A stretch of DNA of 64,000 nucleotides from NCBI GenBank assembly GCA_012861695.1, contig JAAOOA010000375.1, forward strand, positions 186,001-250,000, written 5' to 3'. This document shows positions 9,190 through 20,044 of this stretch, piece by piece (the first letter of the stretch is position 1; each line of letters starts with the position of its first letter). The notes beneath the pieces are model-generated. The model searched no databases, was not told the DNA's origin, and saw only the letters and a list, made by a program, of their open reading frames with translations. The stretch comes from Trematomus loennbergii (lineage: Eukaryota > Chordata > Actinopteri > Perciformes > Nototheniidae). A program made the translations under genes and the position numbers.

Positions 9190-9657
9190 GTATGTTCTCT
9201 AACAGCAACACTCTATTAAACATGTCTTTATTGACTACAGCTTAAGTTCATCCTATCATAAGGCTAAAAAGTATCTTAGTAACAAAAACAGAAGCAAAAA
9301 ACATTAATGTTAACAACGCCTCAAAGGGCGGACTCCTGAGTTCCATGGCACTTGGACTATTTACATCATCCAGGGCTCAACACCAGTAAATACGCCTCTC
9401 TTTATCCGCTCTCCAAGCCTCCAAGGGCGGACTCCTGAGGTCCGTAATGCCCCCCTAACATGACACTTAAACTATTTACATCATCTAGGGAAGCACACCC
9501 GTAAATGTAGCCTCATGTAACTTCATATAGGGATTCTTTAATAGTTGTGTGAAGTAATTAAACAATAAGGGGGTATTAAGATCTTTAAATTATAATTTTC
9601 CTCTCAAAGAGACTTCGTTGTACACCACACACACAAAAAAACAACATTAAATAATGA

Positions 9658-10100
9658 GTTATTTCCAGAAAACTGGATTGTTTTACTAAAAAATCCCAAA
9701 GTGCCTTTAAGAGTCACAGTCTTAAAGAAAATCTGTTCGTCTTAGTGGGGGTCCTTAGTTTTGGATGATTTGCTAATTGGGGTGGACTTATTGCGTTGAT
9801 TGTCTGTATATTCAAAAATATAATGGAAAAAGGAGAGAAAAAACAAAAATATCACAGTATGTTGAAAAATATTAAAAAAGTAATGTTAGTTATCAAAACT
9901 GCATTGTCTCATCGAAACAGTGTTAAAATCACAAACTCTCCATTTAGAGTTTGATTCTTGAAGAAAACTCAATTCAGTACAAATGAATGAATATTTTACC
10001 AAGTTATAAAGTTTTGCATCCATTAAAGTGTAACTATAAGTATCTTTGTAGGAGAAAAAACGAAAATCATTTAAGTTATTTCCAGAAAACTGGTGATATC
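9658..10100 (-). repeat. Orphan, diverged pieces of the arm's ~170-bp repeat
   Basis: The segments 9658-9740 and 10000-10095 resemble 6660-6800 inside the right arm: ACTGGATTGT-TTACTAAAA, AAGAGTCACAGTCTTAAAGAAAATCTGTTC, and AAGTGTAACTATAAGTATCTTTGTAGGAGAAAAAAC. They are clearly diverged, so the repeat family was already resident to the right of the palindrome before the arms were duplicated. Confidence 0.7.
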
Positions 10101-10611
10101 CCCTTTAGCGCAATACCGCATCAATTGCACCTCTTATGTGACATACAAGAATAGTGTGTGTGACCGACAGAAGATGTCCTGTAGGGGCTGATTGTGCATG
10201 ACATAAACGCTAGTAACGTGACGGGAGAGACCCGCTGTTGCTGCGGACTATTCGGCATGCATCTCTGCATGCGGTGAGCGGAACAAAACACTCTCGTAGA
10301 TATCACACGTAGCTATTTTAATTACCTCTCAAACTACCTAAACTATTTATAGATATGTTTTAGTTTTACTGTCGAGTCACTCATTATTGGACCCGCGAGC
10401 TGCATGATACTGGCGTGTTGTCATGAGAGGAGGGAGAGCGCCCCCGTTTATTATTCCCGTGTTAATGTAAATTACTGTACACGTTTGAATAGTTAATTAA
10501 TCTACTATAATTAGTTGGTTTAATATCGAATCATATCAGTTTGTTTCAAAGCTCATTAAATAACATAGAAGACCTTTAACCGGCACTTTTCTAACTTTCC
10601 CCTCCGGACAG
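10101..10611. other. No gene seen
   Basis: A short hairpin-like stretch (GCATGCATCTCTGCATGC near 10256) lies here. The sequence around 10535-10600 resembles 13985-14050 inside the TTAA-flanked element (AAAGCTCA-TAAATAACA-AGAAGACCTTT-ACCGGCACTTTTCTAA), so a related element remnant is present. No coding frame is supported. Confidence 0.4.
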
Positions 10612-10815
10612 GAGGGGGTTGAGAAGGGTGGGGGCTGAGGAGGGGGTGGGGGCGATAGGGCGGATGTGAAACCTGCTGTAAGGGGGGAGGAGGGGGGGTT
10701 GAGAGGGTGGGGGCTGAGCGGGGTGGGGGCTGTGAAGGGTGGGGGCTGAGAAGGGTGGGGGCTACCTGAGAGGATGTAGCACCTGTATGTGAGGGGGAGG
10801 GGGTGGGGGCTACGG
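10612..10815 (+). repeat. G-rich minisatellite (GGTGGGGGCTGAG units)
   Basis: Irregular repeats of G-runs (AGGGTGGGGGCTGAG, GAGGGGGTGGGGGC). Several closely spaced runs of three or more G make G-quadruplex formation plausible on the plus strand. Confidence 0.8.
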
Positions 10816-10834
10816 TGAGGATGTCACACCTGTA

Positions 10835-10915
10835 CGCGATAACACCTCGAACAAAGGGGCTCATTAGCATATCAAAGGGGGGTCATTAACATAATTAGGG
10901 GGCGGGACTTAGAAG
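10835..10915 (+). promoter_or_regulatory. Third copy of the iteron-like block, without its ORF
   Basis: GATAACACCTCGAACAAAGG, then CTCATTAGCAT, CAAAGGGGGGTCATTAACAT and AGGGGGCGGGACTT. This is a diverged copy of the sequence in front of the 131-codon ORFs, about 1.2 kb outside the palindrome. No matching ORF follows it. Confidence 0.55.
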
Positions 10916-10988
10916 GTGTGACCTGTCACTTTGTTATGCATACTAATGAGATTGAAGCGGGATATGTACTACTACTATGGTTCCATGG

Positions 10989-11388
10989 TCAGACTTCTCG
11001 TACTGTCTGTAGTTTGTATTTCTCTCCATAGCTGCATTCGTGTTTACTGAGAGCATAGTCGATATGTTTCCAGTCCTTGTAACCATGGCGACTGAATGTA
11101 TCTTTTCCGCCGGCCCCGCCTCTCACTAAAATGCCGGCACATTTTACAAAACACACTGTCCTTGCTAATGCTATACTCCAAGAATGTGTTCTTGACATAC
11201 CAGTGGGCAGCGGAGCTCCTTTTCTTTTGTCCGAAAAGTGTCTGAGGGTACTTTATAAGATTTGGCTGTGTAGCCGCCGGGTCATCTATGGCTGAGAGGT
11301 CCGGCACTGGGATGCTATTTTCTTTTGACCTGCAACGGGTGCTACGTCCCGCAGAGGGACTGAGCTCAGCGGGGCACAACATTAACAC
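10989..11388 (-). pseudogene. hAT-related TTF-type zinc-finger protein, N-terminal fossil
   Basis: Minus-strand translation gives IDDPAATQPNLIKYPQTLFG, then SAAHWYVKNTFLEYSISKD and VFCKMCRHF, followed after a frame change near 11110 by DTFSRHGYKDWKHIDYALSK and HECS. That is the order of the TTF-type (ZMYM/hAT transposase) zinc-finger domain. The frameshift and the absence of any catalytic RNase H-like and dimerisation region mark it as dead. Downstream coding sequence would lie to the left and is missing. Confidence 0.75.
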
Positions 11389-11814
11389 ACTCTCGTCTCT
11401 CTAAGGCGGCACCTGCTGTGAGGATGACTCTTCTTACTCTTTAAAATGAAAACCTGAACATCGATTGTTGTGACAACGTTAGTGAGTGCGGTATATTTTT
11501 TGTGTCTGTCCAGTCCACTGTCCTCCATCTGCGCGCCCGCGAGACGTTCTACGATGTGTTTGCTCCCGTGCTTCCACTATGAGTTCGGTCCAAATTCACA
11601 TTTTGCCTTGCCCGATTACATTAATTCATGTTGCTTTTAATTTCTAAGTTTTTTTAAAGGGAAACACATGTTTGCTCTTATTTTATTATGTAATCGTTAG
11701 TTTTGATAATCAAAAATAAAAATGTTGGAAACTATATTTTCACCCAGTCATTTTTGATCAATGAATGGGTGGGCCCAGTGACAGAGTGGGTGGGCCTAGG
11801 CCCAGTAGGCCCAC
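11389..11814. other. No gene seen; GGGCCCA-type palindromic motif near the end
   Basis: AT-rich at 11600-11750, then an unusual run of GTGGGCC/GGCCCAC inverted motifs at 11768-11817. This could be the terminus of the preceding hAT fossil, but no target duplication was found. Confidence 0.3.
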
Positions 11815-11819
11815 CCATA

Positions 11820-12347
11820 ACGCCGCGGCTGCTTTACAGAGGGTGGTGAAAACTGCACAGCACATCACCAGGACGGAGCTGCCATCCATGGAGGACCTTT
11901 ACTCCCAGCGGCTCAGGAAGAAATCACTACGGATTATCAAAGACCCCCATCCCCAGCCACAAACTGTTCTTTCTGTTGCCGTCTGGCAGACGTTACCGCA
12001 GCATCCTGGCAAGGACAAGAAGATTCGGAGACAGTTTCTTCCCGCGGGCAGTGAGACTGTTAAAAAATTTAACTGTTGAAACAACTTCAAACATTCATCT
12101 GCTACTCAGTATTATGTATCTAATACCTAATATATATCATTCCAATAACTTGTACATAGACTCGTACTGCACTATTCCACATCATCACTTTATTTTATTT
12201 ATAACTATTATTCTTTTTGTATTGCTCATGCTCTTAGTGTTATTATGTTATTATGTTGCATTGTTGGAGAAGCCTGTGACATAAGATTTTCAACTACATA
12301 ATTACTCTGTAGCTATGTCAGATTGAAATTAAAGACCCTTGAACCTT
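11820..12347 (+). mobile_element. 5'-truncated LINE, 3' end only (same family as 53875-56218)
   Basis: Encodes the last residues of a LINE reverse-transcriptase protein (LQRVVKTAQHITRTELPSME, then DLYSQRLRKKSLRIIKDP), frameshifted near 11955, followed by a short 3'UTR ending ATTAAAGACCCTTGAACCTTG. The 54093-54428 region on the other strand is a close homologue. Probably an L2/CR1-group fish LINE. It abuts a zinc-finger 3'UTR relic at 12348. Confidence 0.8.
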
Positions 12348-12505
12348 GATGACCTGATGCCGTTACATGTAATATGTTACTCCCTAAGCCTGTTTTCACC
12401 CACCTGCAACTGATTTGCTAATAATCACAAATGTTCATTTCCTCGACCCCTTGACTCGACTAGTTCTTGTTTAATAATCGTTACATCTCCTCAGGACCAA
12501 GTTCC
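12348..12505 (+). pseudogene. Third, orphan copy of the zinc-finger gene 3' flank
   Basis: GATGACCTGATGCCGTTACA and the following ~150 bp closely match 33207-33355 and 62934-63080, which lie just downstream of the two zinc-finger arrays. No finger coding sequence remains; the LINE tail ends at its left edge. It shows that at least a third copy of this gene once stood here. Confidence 0.75.
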
Positions 12506-13709
12506 CGTGTCCTGCCCTTCACCTGCTGATCACCCACTGCTCATTTAAGGTGGACTCACCTTTACAAGGGACCAGCTAGTCGTAGTGTCTTAATGCAAAC
12601 GTTTTGTAAAGTGATGCTAGACCATCAACGTGCTGTTGGGTTGTGTGCTCTCTGCAGGACGGGGTCTGGACTCAAAGATTGTTTATGGTATGAGAGCTTC
12701 ATTCTGTTTTTGTTGTCTAAAAACGCCAACAGAGCGATACGTCTTCTTTCCAGCAGATGGCATACATGTTACATCATCCAGTTCAACTGTCATCCACATA
12801 TTAGTGATTCAAAACAGCAATGTGTGAGATATGGCTAGTAATTGACTATTTCAACAGAATGTGAAGAGGTTACAGTCTTGAGGCCATGTCCATATGTTTA
12901 TGTTTTGTTTGATTAAATCTACTGAAATGAGCATTCAATGACTAAATTATTCTTAATTACTGTCATTACATCATGGGTTTGCATTGCAATATTAGAACGC
13001 ATAAAACCAACTTTATTTCTTCCAAGTTGCGGGTGTTCATTGTTTAGAAGTCCGCTGTGTTTCATCCAAGCGTCCACTTCGTGCTCCGATAATGCTGAAA
13101 GTATCTGTTGTATGCTTTACCTGCTCCAGTAACAAAAGTGTAATTCACTGGACAGAGACTAGAGATAGTGGATGGATCCAGAGGAGAACCAGAAGATAGT
13201 CCGTATAGAGCCTTCAGGTTCTGAAAATGATCAGGGATAGAGCTAGAAAAAAACTCCAAAACCTGAATAGAGCTAGAAGATAGCCAGAACAAAGCCAAGA
13301 AAGACCCAGTAGGAAGACAGGAAGGAGCCACAAGAGTTTGTATTTTTTATTTTTTAATATTCAAGCTCTTCTCTTAAGATATTATAACTTCTCAACATGT
13401 ATCCTTTTATGCATTAAAAAAACCTTACATTTTTGCTGCCAATTATTGAGATTGTTTCACAGCTTTATCTTAAATATTTAGACTTTTTTTCTATACATAT
13501 AGATTACATAGGATGAACAGCACGATCCACTCTGCTGGATTCTGCCCAAATCGGCTCAAAATGCATGCAAACATCTGGCTTTATCCATACTCCTGCAGTT
13601 GTATTGTTCTGGATTCATAGTGAAGTGTATTAGATGTTCTGCACTCTTATTGTTATGTATTTAATATAAAGTGAAATACCCATAAAGTCAGAAAATAAAA
13701 GAGTCTCAC
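12506..13709. other. No gene seen
   Basis: Low-complexity to AT-rich DNA with short open frames only. A run of repeated AGAGCTAGA/AGATAG words lies at 13140-13300. No splice-supported coding or recognised repeat was identified. Confidence 0.4.
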
Positions 13710-13713
13710 TTAA

Positions 13714-14673
13714 AGTGGACCTGTCATGCTATATTTAAATGATATATTGTAGGGCCATACCTATATAAGGCATATTTATACATTTCTGTTTTCAAAATAC
13801 CAAACAGATCATGCATTTTAGCCATGCCTCATTTCGCTCTATGTGCTGTTTGCTGTCTACGGGTCTGATTCTGCTGACCACGCCCCCCTGCAGGAGAGGG
13901 GAGACGTGCTCTGATCAGCTGCTGGGCTGTCAGAAGAGGGGGAGAAAAAGAGATCTCCGTCCTCCGTGTTTTATTATATAGAGTCGTTATTCATTTGTTT
14001 TAAAGCTCAATAAATAACAAAGAAGACCTTTGACCGGCACTTTTCTAATTTTGTCTGGAAGATTTAAACTTTAACGGACATCTTGACCGGCGAAAGAAAC
14101 TGAAACTGAAACTCTGCCGCACGGTCCCCTCGTTCCTTGGAAGAGGCGGAGAGGTGGGTGTTTGTCATCTGCTGGTGGACTAACCGGAGAGAATTACAGT
14201 GCTTGCCTCGACGGGGAGGGATTGCATTGAATTAAAGCAGCGGGAGCAAACGCTTGCCTCGGGGAGGGAGAAAAAAAGCCACAGCGGAGAATAAACAGAA
14301 GGGTAACCATGGTAACCAAGTCTTCTTCGCTGTTTTTGTGGCAGACTACAGCGCCACTTACAGGCCTGGCATATGTACTACAGCGTCTCCAGCGCTTTCG
14401 AACGGCAATGGCCGGCCGTGGCCCAAACCCACATTCCCTGATAGGTGGAGAGTTGGCCCAATAGCCGTAGAGCCACCGTCCTGACGTCAGGACAGTGTTC
14501 AAATCTGGATCAGTTTTTATCAGATCCGTTGCAGCCCCTTTTTTAGAGATTTGGGTATGGAGGAAAATAGAGAGGGTTGTGTTTTCTGACACTTCGTGAG
14601 TTCCCTGGAACACTGGGGACACATATTCATGTAAAAAGACATACAAAAGTGCATTTTGCATGATAGGTCCCCT
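13714..14673. mobile_element. Non-autonomous DNA transposon with TTAA target duplication
   Basis: The termini are AGTGGACCTGTCATGC at the left and the inverse of AGGGGACCTATCATGC at the right, flanked by TTAA at 13710-13713 and 14674-14677. TTAA duplication points to the piggyBac or Kolobok groups. About 960 bp with no transposase. A related internal segment recurs near 10535-10600. Confidence 0.75.
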
Positions 14674-15377
14674 TTAAGTACTTGATCTGAGTACTTCTCC
14701 CACTCTAATTGGGGCAACAGAACTCTGATTTAAGGAAGTTGAAAACGGTGCATTTCTCCGTATGAATATGATGCCTTTTGGCCAGCTGATGGACAGATGG
14801 CTCGTGTTTCCCCCCCCCCCCAGGTTGGGAACCACTGCTCTAAAACATCATGAGGATGTTGTTCAGTCTGAATGCTGGCCAGGAAAGCCATCATGGTGAA
14901 ATGGGTGTTACTTGTTAACATATACATGTTAGGCTGTTGCCTTGGTTAAAGAGCCTGTTGCTGTTGTGTATTGCTTTGAATTATTTAAAACAAATATTAT
15001 CTTCTTAAACAGGTATGGTAGTCAGGTGCATCACTTCCTAATGTTTATTGATATATTTAGAGGGAGGGGATGGCAAGGCATGCTTCAAAATTAGATTAAT
15101 TTCTACCATTTTTTTAATTCATGGTGGTTTCAGTAATCCCATGGTACTTGAGGACATAAGTAATCTAAATGACTAATGTACTCTTTATGACTTTCAGAAA
15201 GGACAGGAGACCAACAGGTGACTAACAATGGACTAGCAGCAACATGATTATGACGTTAAAAGTGTTGTTTTAGGAACATCCATTGTAAATACATGGAATT
15301 CAATAAACATTGAATAGCATGTCATGCAGTTTGTCTGTGCCTTTTCCTCCGTGTTGTCCTGGCATATCGTCTCCACC
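14674..15377. other. No gene seen; poly-C run at ~14811
   Basis: Contains a 12-C homopolymer beside AGGTTGGGAACCACTGCTC, a motif often seen at ends of fish and mammalian hAT/Tc-type repeats; no second terminus was found. The rest is AT-rich. Confidence 0.35.
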
Positions 15378-15540
15378 ATGGTTTGCTGTGCTGCTGGGGA
15401 TGCTCCAATCGCTCAGAGAAAGGAGTAAGAATCAGAATGTACGGCTTCCCACTGACACAGAGAGGAGGAAAAAATGGCTAGCTCAAGTCAGCAGGAGCAA
15501 TTTAACAATCAAAACAGACAGCCGCAACAAAATATGTGAG
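15378..15540 (+). pseudogene. THAP-domain first exon, decayed
   Basis: An ATG at 15378 begins MVCCAAGDAP, like the MVxCCAxGC start of THAP domains. After frame changes the sequence gives MYG, PTDTERRKKWLAQVSR and NKICEV, the THAP core with its invariant Trp and Pro, and ends at a donor-like GAG|GTAATC. At least one indel in the first 15 codons breaks the C2CH zinc ligands and the domain. No later exon was found. Its source may be a host THAP gene or a P-element-like transposase. Confidence 0.65.
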
Positions 15541-16888
15541 GTAATCATATTCAAACACTGCATTTGCACTTTTTCACAAAACGAAGACCACACCATTGGG
15601 AAGCTTAATGTTTGGTTTAATACAAATAACAGGGAAAGGCTTGAAAAACTGAGAGTTGAGACTCAGGGTGCAGGGTGAGGGTCTCAGTGCAGGTATTCAG
15701 GCTCTATTGAATCCCCCTCTGGTTCTTGTGCTGAAAGAGGGAGAAACAGACAGGAGAAAGCGTTATACACACCTATATAGCACACCTATTGGATGGGAAA
15801 TTGCCTTGGGGAGATAAGGTGTGGTCTTTGTTTCCAACTGAAGTTATGGAACTTTATTATTTGTGAGTTTAACAAAGTATGACAAATGGCATCAGTAATG
15901 GATGTGATATGAATTTGTATAAAGTTGTCTCACATTCTTGGTCGTATTTTACGTACAGTATGTAATGAGTGTATACATGTCCAGTAAGTCCTCCACCTGT
16001 AACATCACTGCCCCTCCACCTGCCATACAGTAGGTTACTAATATACACTAACAAGATTACTTATATAATACAGTGATAGAATACATGTTTAGTATGCTTA
16101 CTTATATACAACAGTAGTATTAATGTACCTTGTGTTTTCACTCTCACTTTGCCATCATTTCAAAATCAGCTGAGCTGCAACATAATACAGACAGGTAATA
16201 ATCAACAGAATACACTAAAAACACTCACCCATAAATTACGTTTGTTTACTGTTTGGAAGTCTCAAATATGCACTCTAAATTCATATCAATAGCGATGTAT
16301 CACACAAATAGCTCTCTTCCTTATTATTGTGTAACGTTAACTTTATTATACTAGTTTGTAGGCCTACTCCAAAATGGAGATCGTAATTTCTCCACCTCCA
16401 CTCATTACAATCACACGTGCCCCAATGTTATATTTAACTAATATTATATTCCTCCACCCCACAAAAAAATCACGTTTAGAAGCCCTTTTTCTCTAATTCC
16501 CCAACGTTGGATGAAATAACATTAGGAGAACGGATTAATAGCTGTTCATGGTTAACGTGTGTTGCTAACTTTATCCGGTATCCTAGCCTAATCTGTTATC
16601 TGTAAACGTTCCCATAATCTACTGATTTAGGGATAATCCACTAACATCCTTTAATACACATGTTCCTTTGACTCAGATGTGCTGATAATATCCGCAATAT
16701 AAATCTTTAAACGTCTTCTTACCTTTAAAAGTCCATCACGAACGGTCTATTATGCTGCAACTCTACTGTGTTGCTGGCCGCAATAGTTCCCCGGAAGTCA
16801 GCGGCAAGCTAACTTCCGAGGAACTATTGACGGCTCCACGATCCGCCATTGCTGTAAAAAAACTGGTCCATTGGAGTGAACGGAGATG
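15541..16888. other. No gene seen
   Basis: AT-rich sequence with no supported coding frame. At 16788-16830 there is a small inverted repeat (AATAGTTCC-CGGAAGT and ACTTCCGAGGAACTATT), possibly the stem of a small element. Confidence 0.4.
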
Positions 16889-17605
16889 TCGGCCCAATCC
16901 CAAACCGCCCCCTACACCCTACCCCTACACACTACCCCTCCGTTTGCGCGTTCGCGCGGAGGGTCCGCCACATTAAGTGCTGTTCCAAACCAACGAGTGT
17001 GGAGCGGTGTGGAGGGGGAGTGGGCTATCAAGCCCTCAAACAGCGAGTCTGCATCGGTGCTGACTTGAGACCGGTCTCTACCTGACCGGAGGCACGCTGT
17101 GTGTGTCCGTCAGGAAACACGCTGTTTACAAGTAGTTCCAGCAAACATCCACTGATAAATTGCGATGTTAACAACCTCATGATAACCTCATATTTTTTTA
17201 ACTTAGGATCGTACCTGTGTTTAGTCTAGAAAAAGGTAAATGTGTGCATTTTATTATAAAGTTGTGTATATTTACAGACTGTTGCAAAAACTAAGAAGCA
17301 TAAACATCAGGTTTAAAACTAAAAGAGCTTTACAAAAAAGTAACAAAATGAAAGATGTTTGGAGTTTTATTTGAGTTATTAATTTACATTTTTTGTCTAA
17401 GAGATGCTGATTTGAAACCGTTGTTACATACAGTTACGGCATTTCCTGTTTCTGCCGGAGAGAGGGGTTTGTCCCAAAGCTTGCCGCTGTATTTACTCCC
17501 TCCATCTGACAGGAGGGAGCCTCGTTGAGCTGCGAGTGTGGCTCCAGACGGAGTTCACTCCGCCACGGAGGGGTAGGGTCGAGGGATGGTTTGGGATTGG
17601 GCCGT
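16889..17605. mobile_element. Small TIR element (CGGCCCAATCCCAAACC ends)
   Basis: The left end CGGCCCAATCCCAAACC and the right end GGTTTGGGATTGGGCCG are perfect inverse copies of 17 bp. Subterminal CCCTACCCCT and AGGGGTAGGG also mirror. About 717 bp without transposase. No clear target duplication, so the superfamily is undecided. Confidence 0.7.
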
Positions 17606-17812
17606 CGTAACTCTTCTATTATACGGCTCTGGTATACACTAGGTACAGTCAACATATGTGTCCGTGCGGAAACAATACCCCCAACCCGTAGTTCCATGAG
17701 TGAATTATGTAACATGAGTAAATTAGTGATCACTACACAGTCAACAATAACAGTTAGAAGATTTAATCATTGAACTTAACCATTGCTTACTGAGACTTCA
17801 GAGGAGGGGAAT

Positions 17813-17945
17813 AGATGTGCAGTTATGCTGGGTGCCTGCACATGAGGGGGTTCAAGGGAATGAGCATGCTGATAAGTTAGCAAAAGAGGCATTACAGAAG
17901 GAAATAGCAATACCAGTTTCACTTGGAAAAGGAGAAGGAATGATG
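17813..17945 (+). pseudogene. LINE RNase H fragment (I/Nimb-like)
   Basis: Translation VPAHEGVQGNEHADKLAKEA is the conserved C-terminal RNase H motif of I/Nimb-clade LINEs. It lies immediately upstream of zinc-finger copy 1. Copy 2 has the following part of the same LINE type at 44605-44915, so the same insertion probably predates the duplication and was differently deleted in each copy. Confidence 0.75.
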
Positions 17946-17950
17946 ATGAT

Positions 17951-18329
17951 GAGGATGATATGGTGATACACACTCTTGTACAGTAGGTGGCGGTATGCAC
18001 CTTAAAGTTGTTTGCAATCCGCCAAAAACCGAGAGAAGAAGAAGAAGAGAACCTGGGTCCATGTGGCGTCTCGTCGCTACGGTTCTCTCTCTCTGTGTTC
18101 CTGAGAAAGTGTGTGTGAGCTCCAGCACTACTGATCCATCATCTGTGTGTCTGGATAAACCTCCGAATGGACTCTGTGCTCTTTTTTCTGGAGCGTTTAC
18201 CTCGGACTATAGGAGCTAGCTTAGCATGCTAGCTGGAAACACGTTAGCAACACTAGTCAGATTGAGAGTTTGATGGAGAGAGAAACGGTGTGTTTAACGG
18301 AGTCTGCAGGGAAAGGTGATCTAGGAAAC
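17951..18329 (+). promoter_or_regulatory. Promoter/5'UTR region of zinc-finger copy 1
   Basis: Homologous to 44922-45314. It contains GTACAGTAGGTGGCGGTATGC, a short GAA tract (expanded in copy 2), TCTCTCTCTCTGT and GCTAGCTTAGCATGCTAGC. No TATA box is obvious. The functional start is not determined. Confidence 0.4.
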
Positions 18330-18585
18330 ATGAGTAAAGTCCAAATGCTGCTGTCGTTGAAGAAGCAGCGACTCACTACTGAAGAGATATTTGCTCTGTT
18401 TGAACAAACAATAGCAGAGCTCGAGGAGGAGCTGTCTCTTTCCAAAGAGGAGAACAAGAGACTCCAGAAACTACTGGACGCTGTTTTACAGCCTCAGCTT
18501 CGGATACACAGAGCAGGTATGTTCCCTTTACTCTTCATTAACACTTTAAACTCTTCAGTAACACTTTATTATCACATTAATAACA

Positions 18586-18593
18586 CTTTAGAC
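18586..18593. other. Empty hAT target site CTTTAGAC
   Basis: In copy 2 this octamer is duplicated around a 13-kb nested insertion (45499-45506 and 58682-58689). Here it stands uninterrupted, giving the pre-insertion state. Confidence 0.85.
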
Positions 18594-19155
18594 ACTTTAT
18601 CAGCACGTGCTGCAGGTAGTACATCCTGAAGTAAAAGTACAAACACCACACTGTGAAAATACTCCATTACAAGTTAAAGTACTGCATTCATATTAAGTAA
18701 AAGTATGTAAGTATTATTAGACACATGTACCTTATTATAATTATTATGGAAGAGCAAACCTACCAAAATAAATATATTTATAAAAATACATACATTGAAT
18801 AATATGCCATTTAATTTACTGATTTAAATATTACCCATGCATGTAGGCACTAGTTGATTAAATGTGACATACATTGATACTTTAGTTTTAATGTGCTTCT
18901 TTATTCACCTTTTCTTTTTAAATGTGTAAAAGCAAATAAAAACAAATACTTTGGATTAATTCAAATTGCGTGAGAATAATTCATAAAGAAATCAATGAAT
19001 AAATATGTTCAATAATAAATTAAACACATCTAAAATGTTACTTGATAAAGAATAGGGGAACTCGTACAAATGTCATTAAGTAATTCAAACGTTAATATAA
19101 ATTAATGTAAAATCTCAATCAATCAATTATTGCCAACATGTATTTATAATATATT

Positions 19156-19186
<31 letters not shown>

Positions 19187-19436
19187 TAGGGCTGTCAGTC
19201 GATTAAAATAGTTAATCGCACATTAATCGCACATTTTTTATCCGTTCTAAATGTACCTTAGAGGGATATTTTTCAAGTTTGTAATACTCTTATCAACATA
19301 TGAGTTGACAAATATGCTTTATATGTTTGTTTATTATCATTTGAACAATGACAAATATTCTCATGAATATTAAACACAACAACCTCTGAACATTACAAAT
19401 ATTCGCCTCAATTCAACCTGTAACCTCTCTCATACA

Positions 19437-19640
<204 letters not shown>

Positions 19641-20044
19641 GCGTTGGATCGTTGGAGCTATGTGCAGCTCAAGGCATATATGCTCGAAGGGAGCTGCCTG
19701 GACGCTGCAATCATGTTGCGCGCACTGAGTGTGCTGACTTTTCGTACAATGTCCCACTGTCTGGCTACCTGCATAAAGTCAAGTGCTCGGTGCAGTTGTC
19801 GGCGAAATGTCATTGAAACAGCTCCTTATATCCGTTAGCGCAGCTAGCTAGCACCAGATGCTAACAACAACACGTAAGGTGTGCCTCGCTCGCGCCACAC
19901 ATACACACACCCTCCCGGTCCTCCCGATGGCCAGTCCGGGCCTGCCGGTGAGCGTGGAAGTGTGGTCTGCCACAAGCGGGCGGCAGGAGCGGGGCTGTCA
20001 GCATCAGCTTGTAGATGGTATTTTAAACTCGATGCGCTCTGAAA

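Larger units (their letters stand above)
462..9657. repeat. Giant inverted repeat (palindrome), arms ~4.58 kb, 31-bp spacer
   Basis: The left arm (462-5039) is the reverse complement of the right arm (5071-9657); the spacer is 5040-5070. Mirror coordinates sum to 10110 at the centre and about 10122 further out, because the minisatellite is some 13 bp longer on the right. Outside the minisatellite I saw only isolated differences: 1620 C against a mirrored T at 8501, 3810 T against a mirrored C at 6313, A-run lengths near 3030/7090, and a GT-run difference at 484-499. All genes in the arms exist twice in mirror image. It may be a real fold-back duplication or a fold-back assembly artefact. Confidence 0.95.

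Noticed and set aside
462..9657. Arms as LTRs or terminal repeats of one long element
   Set aside because: The arms are inverted and only 31 bp apart, leaving no body between them.
18270..18629. Longer version of zinc-finger exon 1 starting upstream and running past the splice donor
   Set aside because: The upstream codons precede the family's usual MSKVQML start, and the reading after 18516 is intron; the donor GTATGT and exon 2 phase fit the shorter exon.
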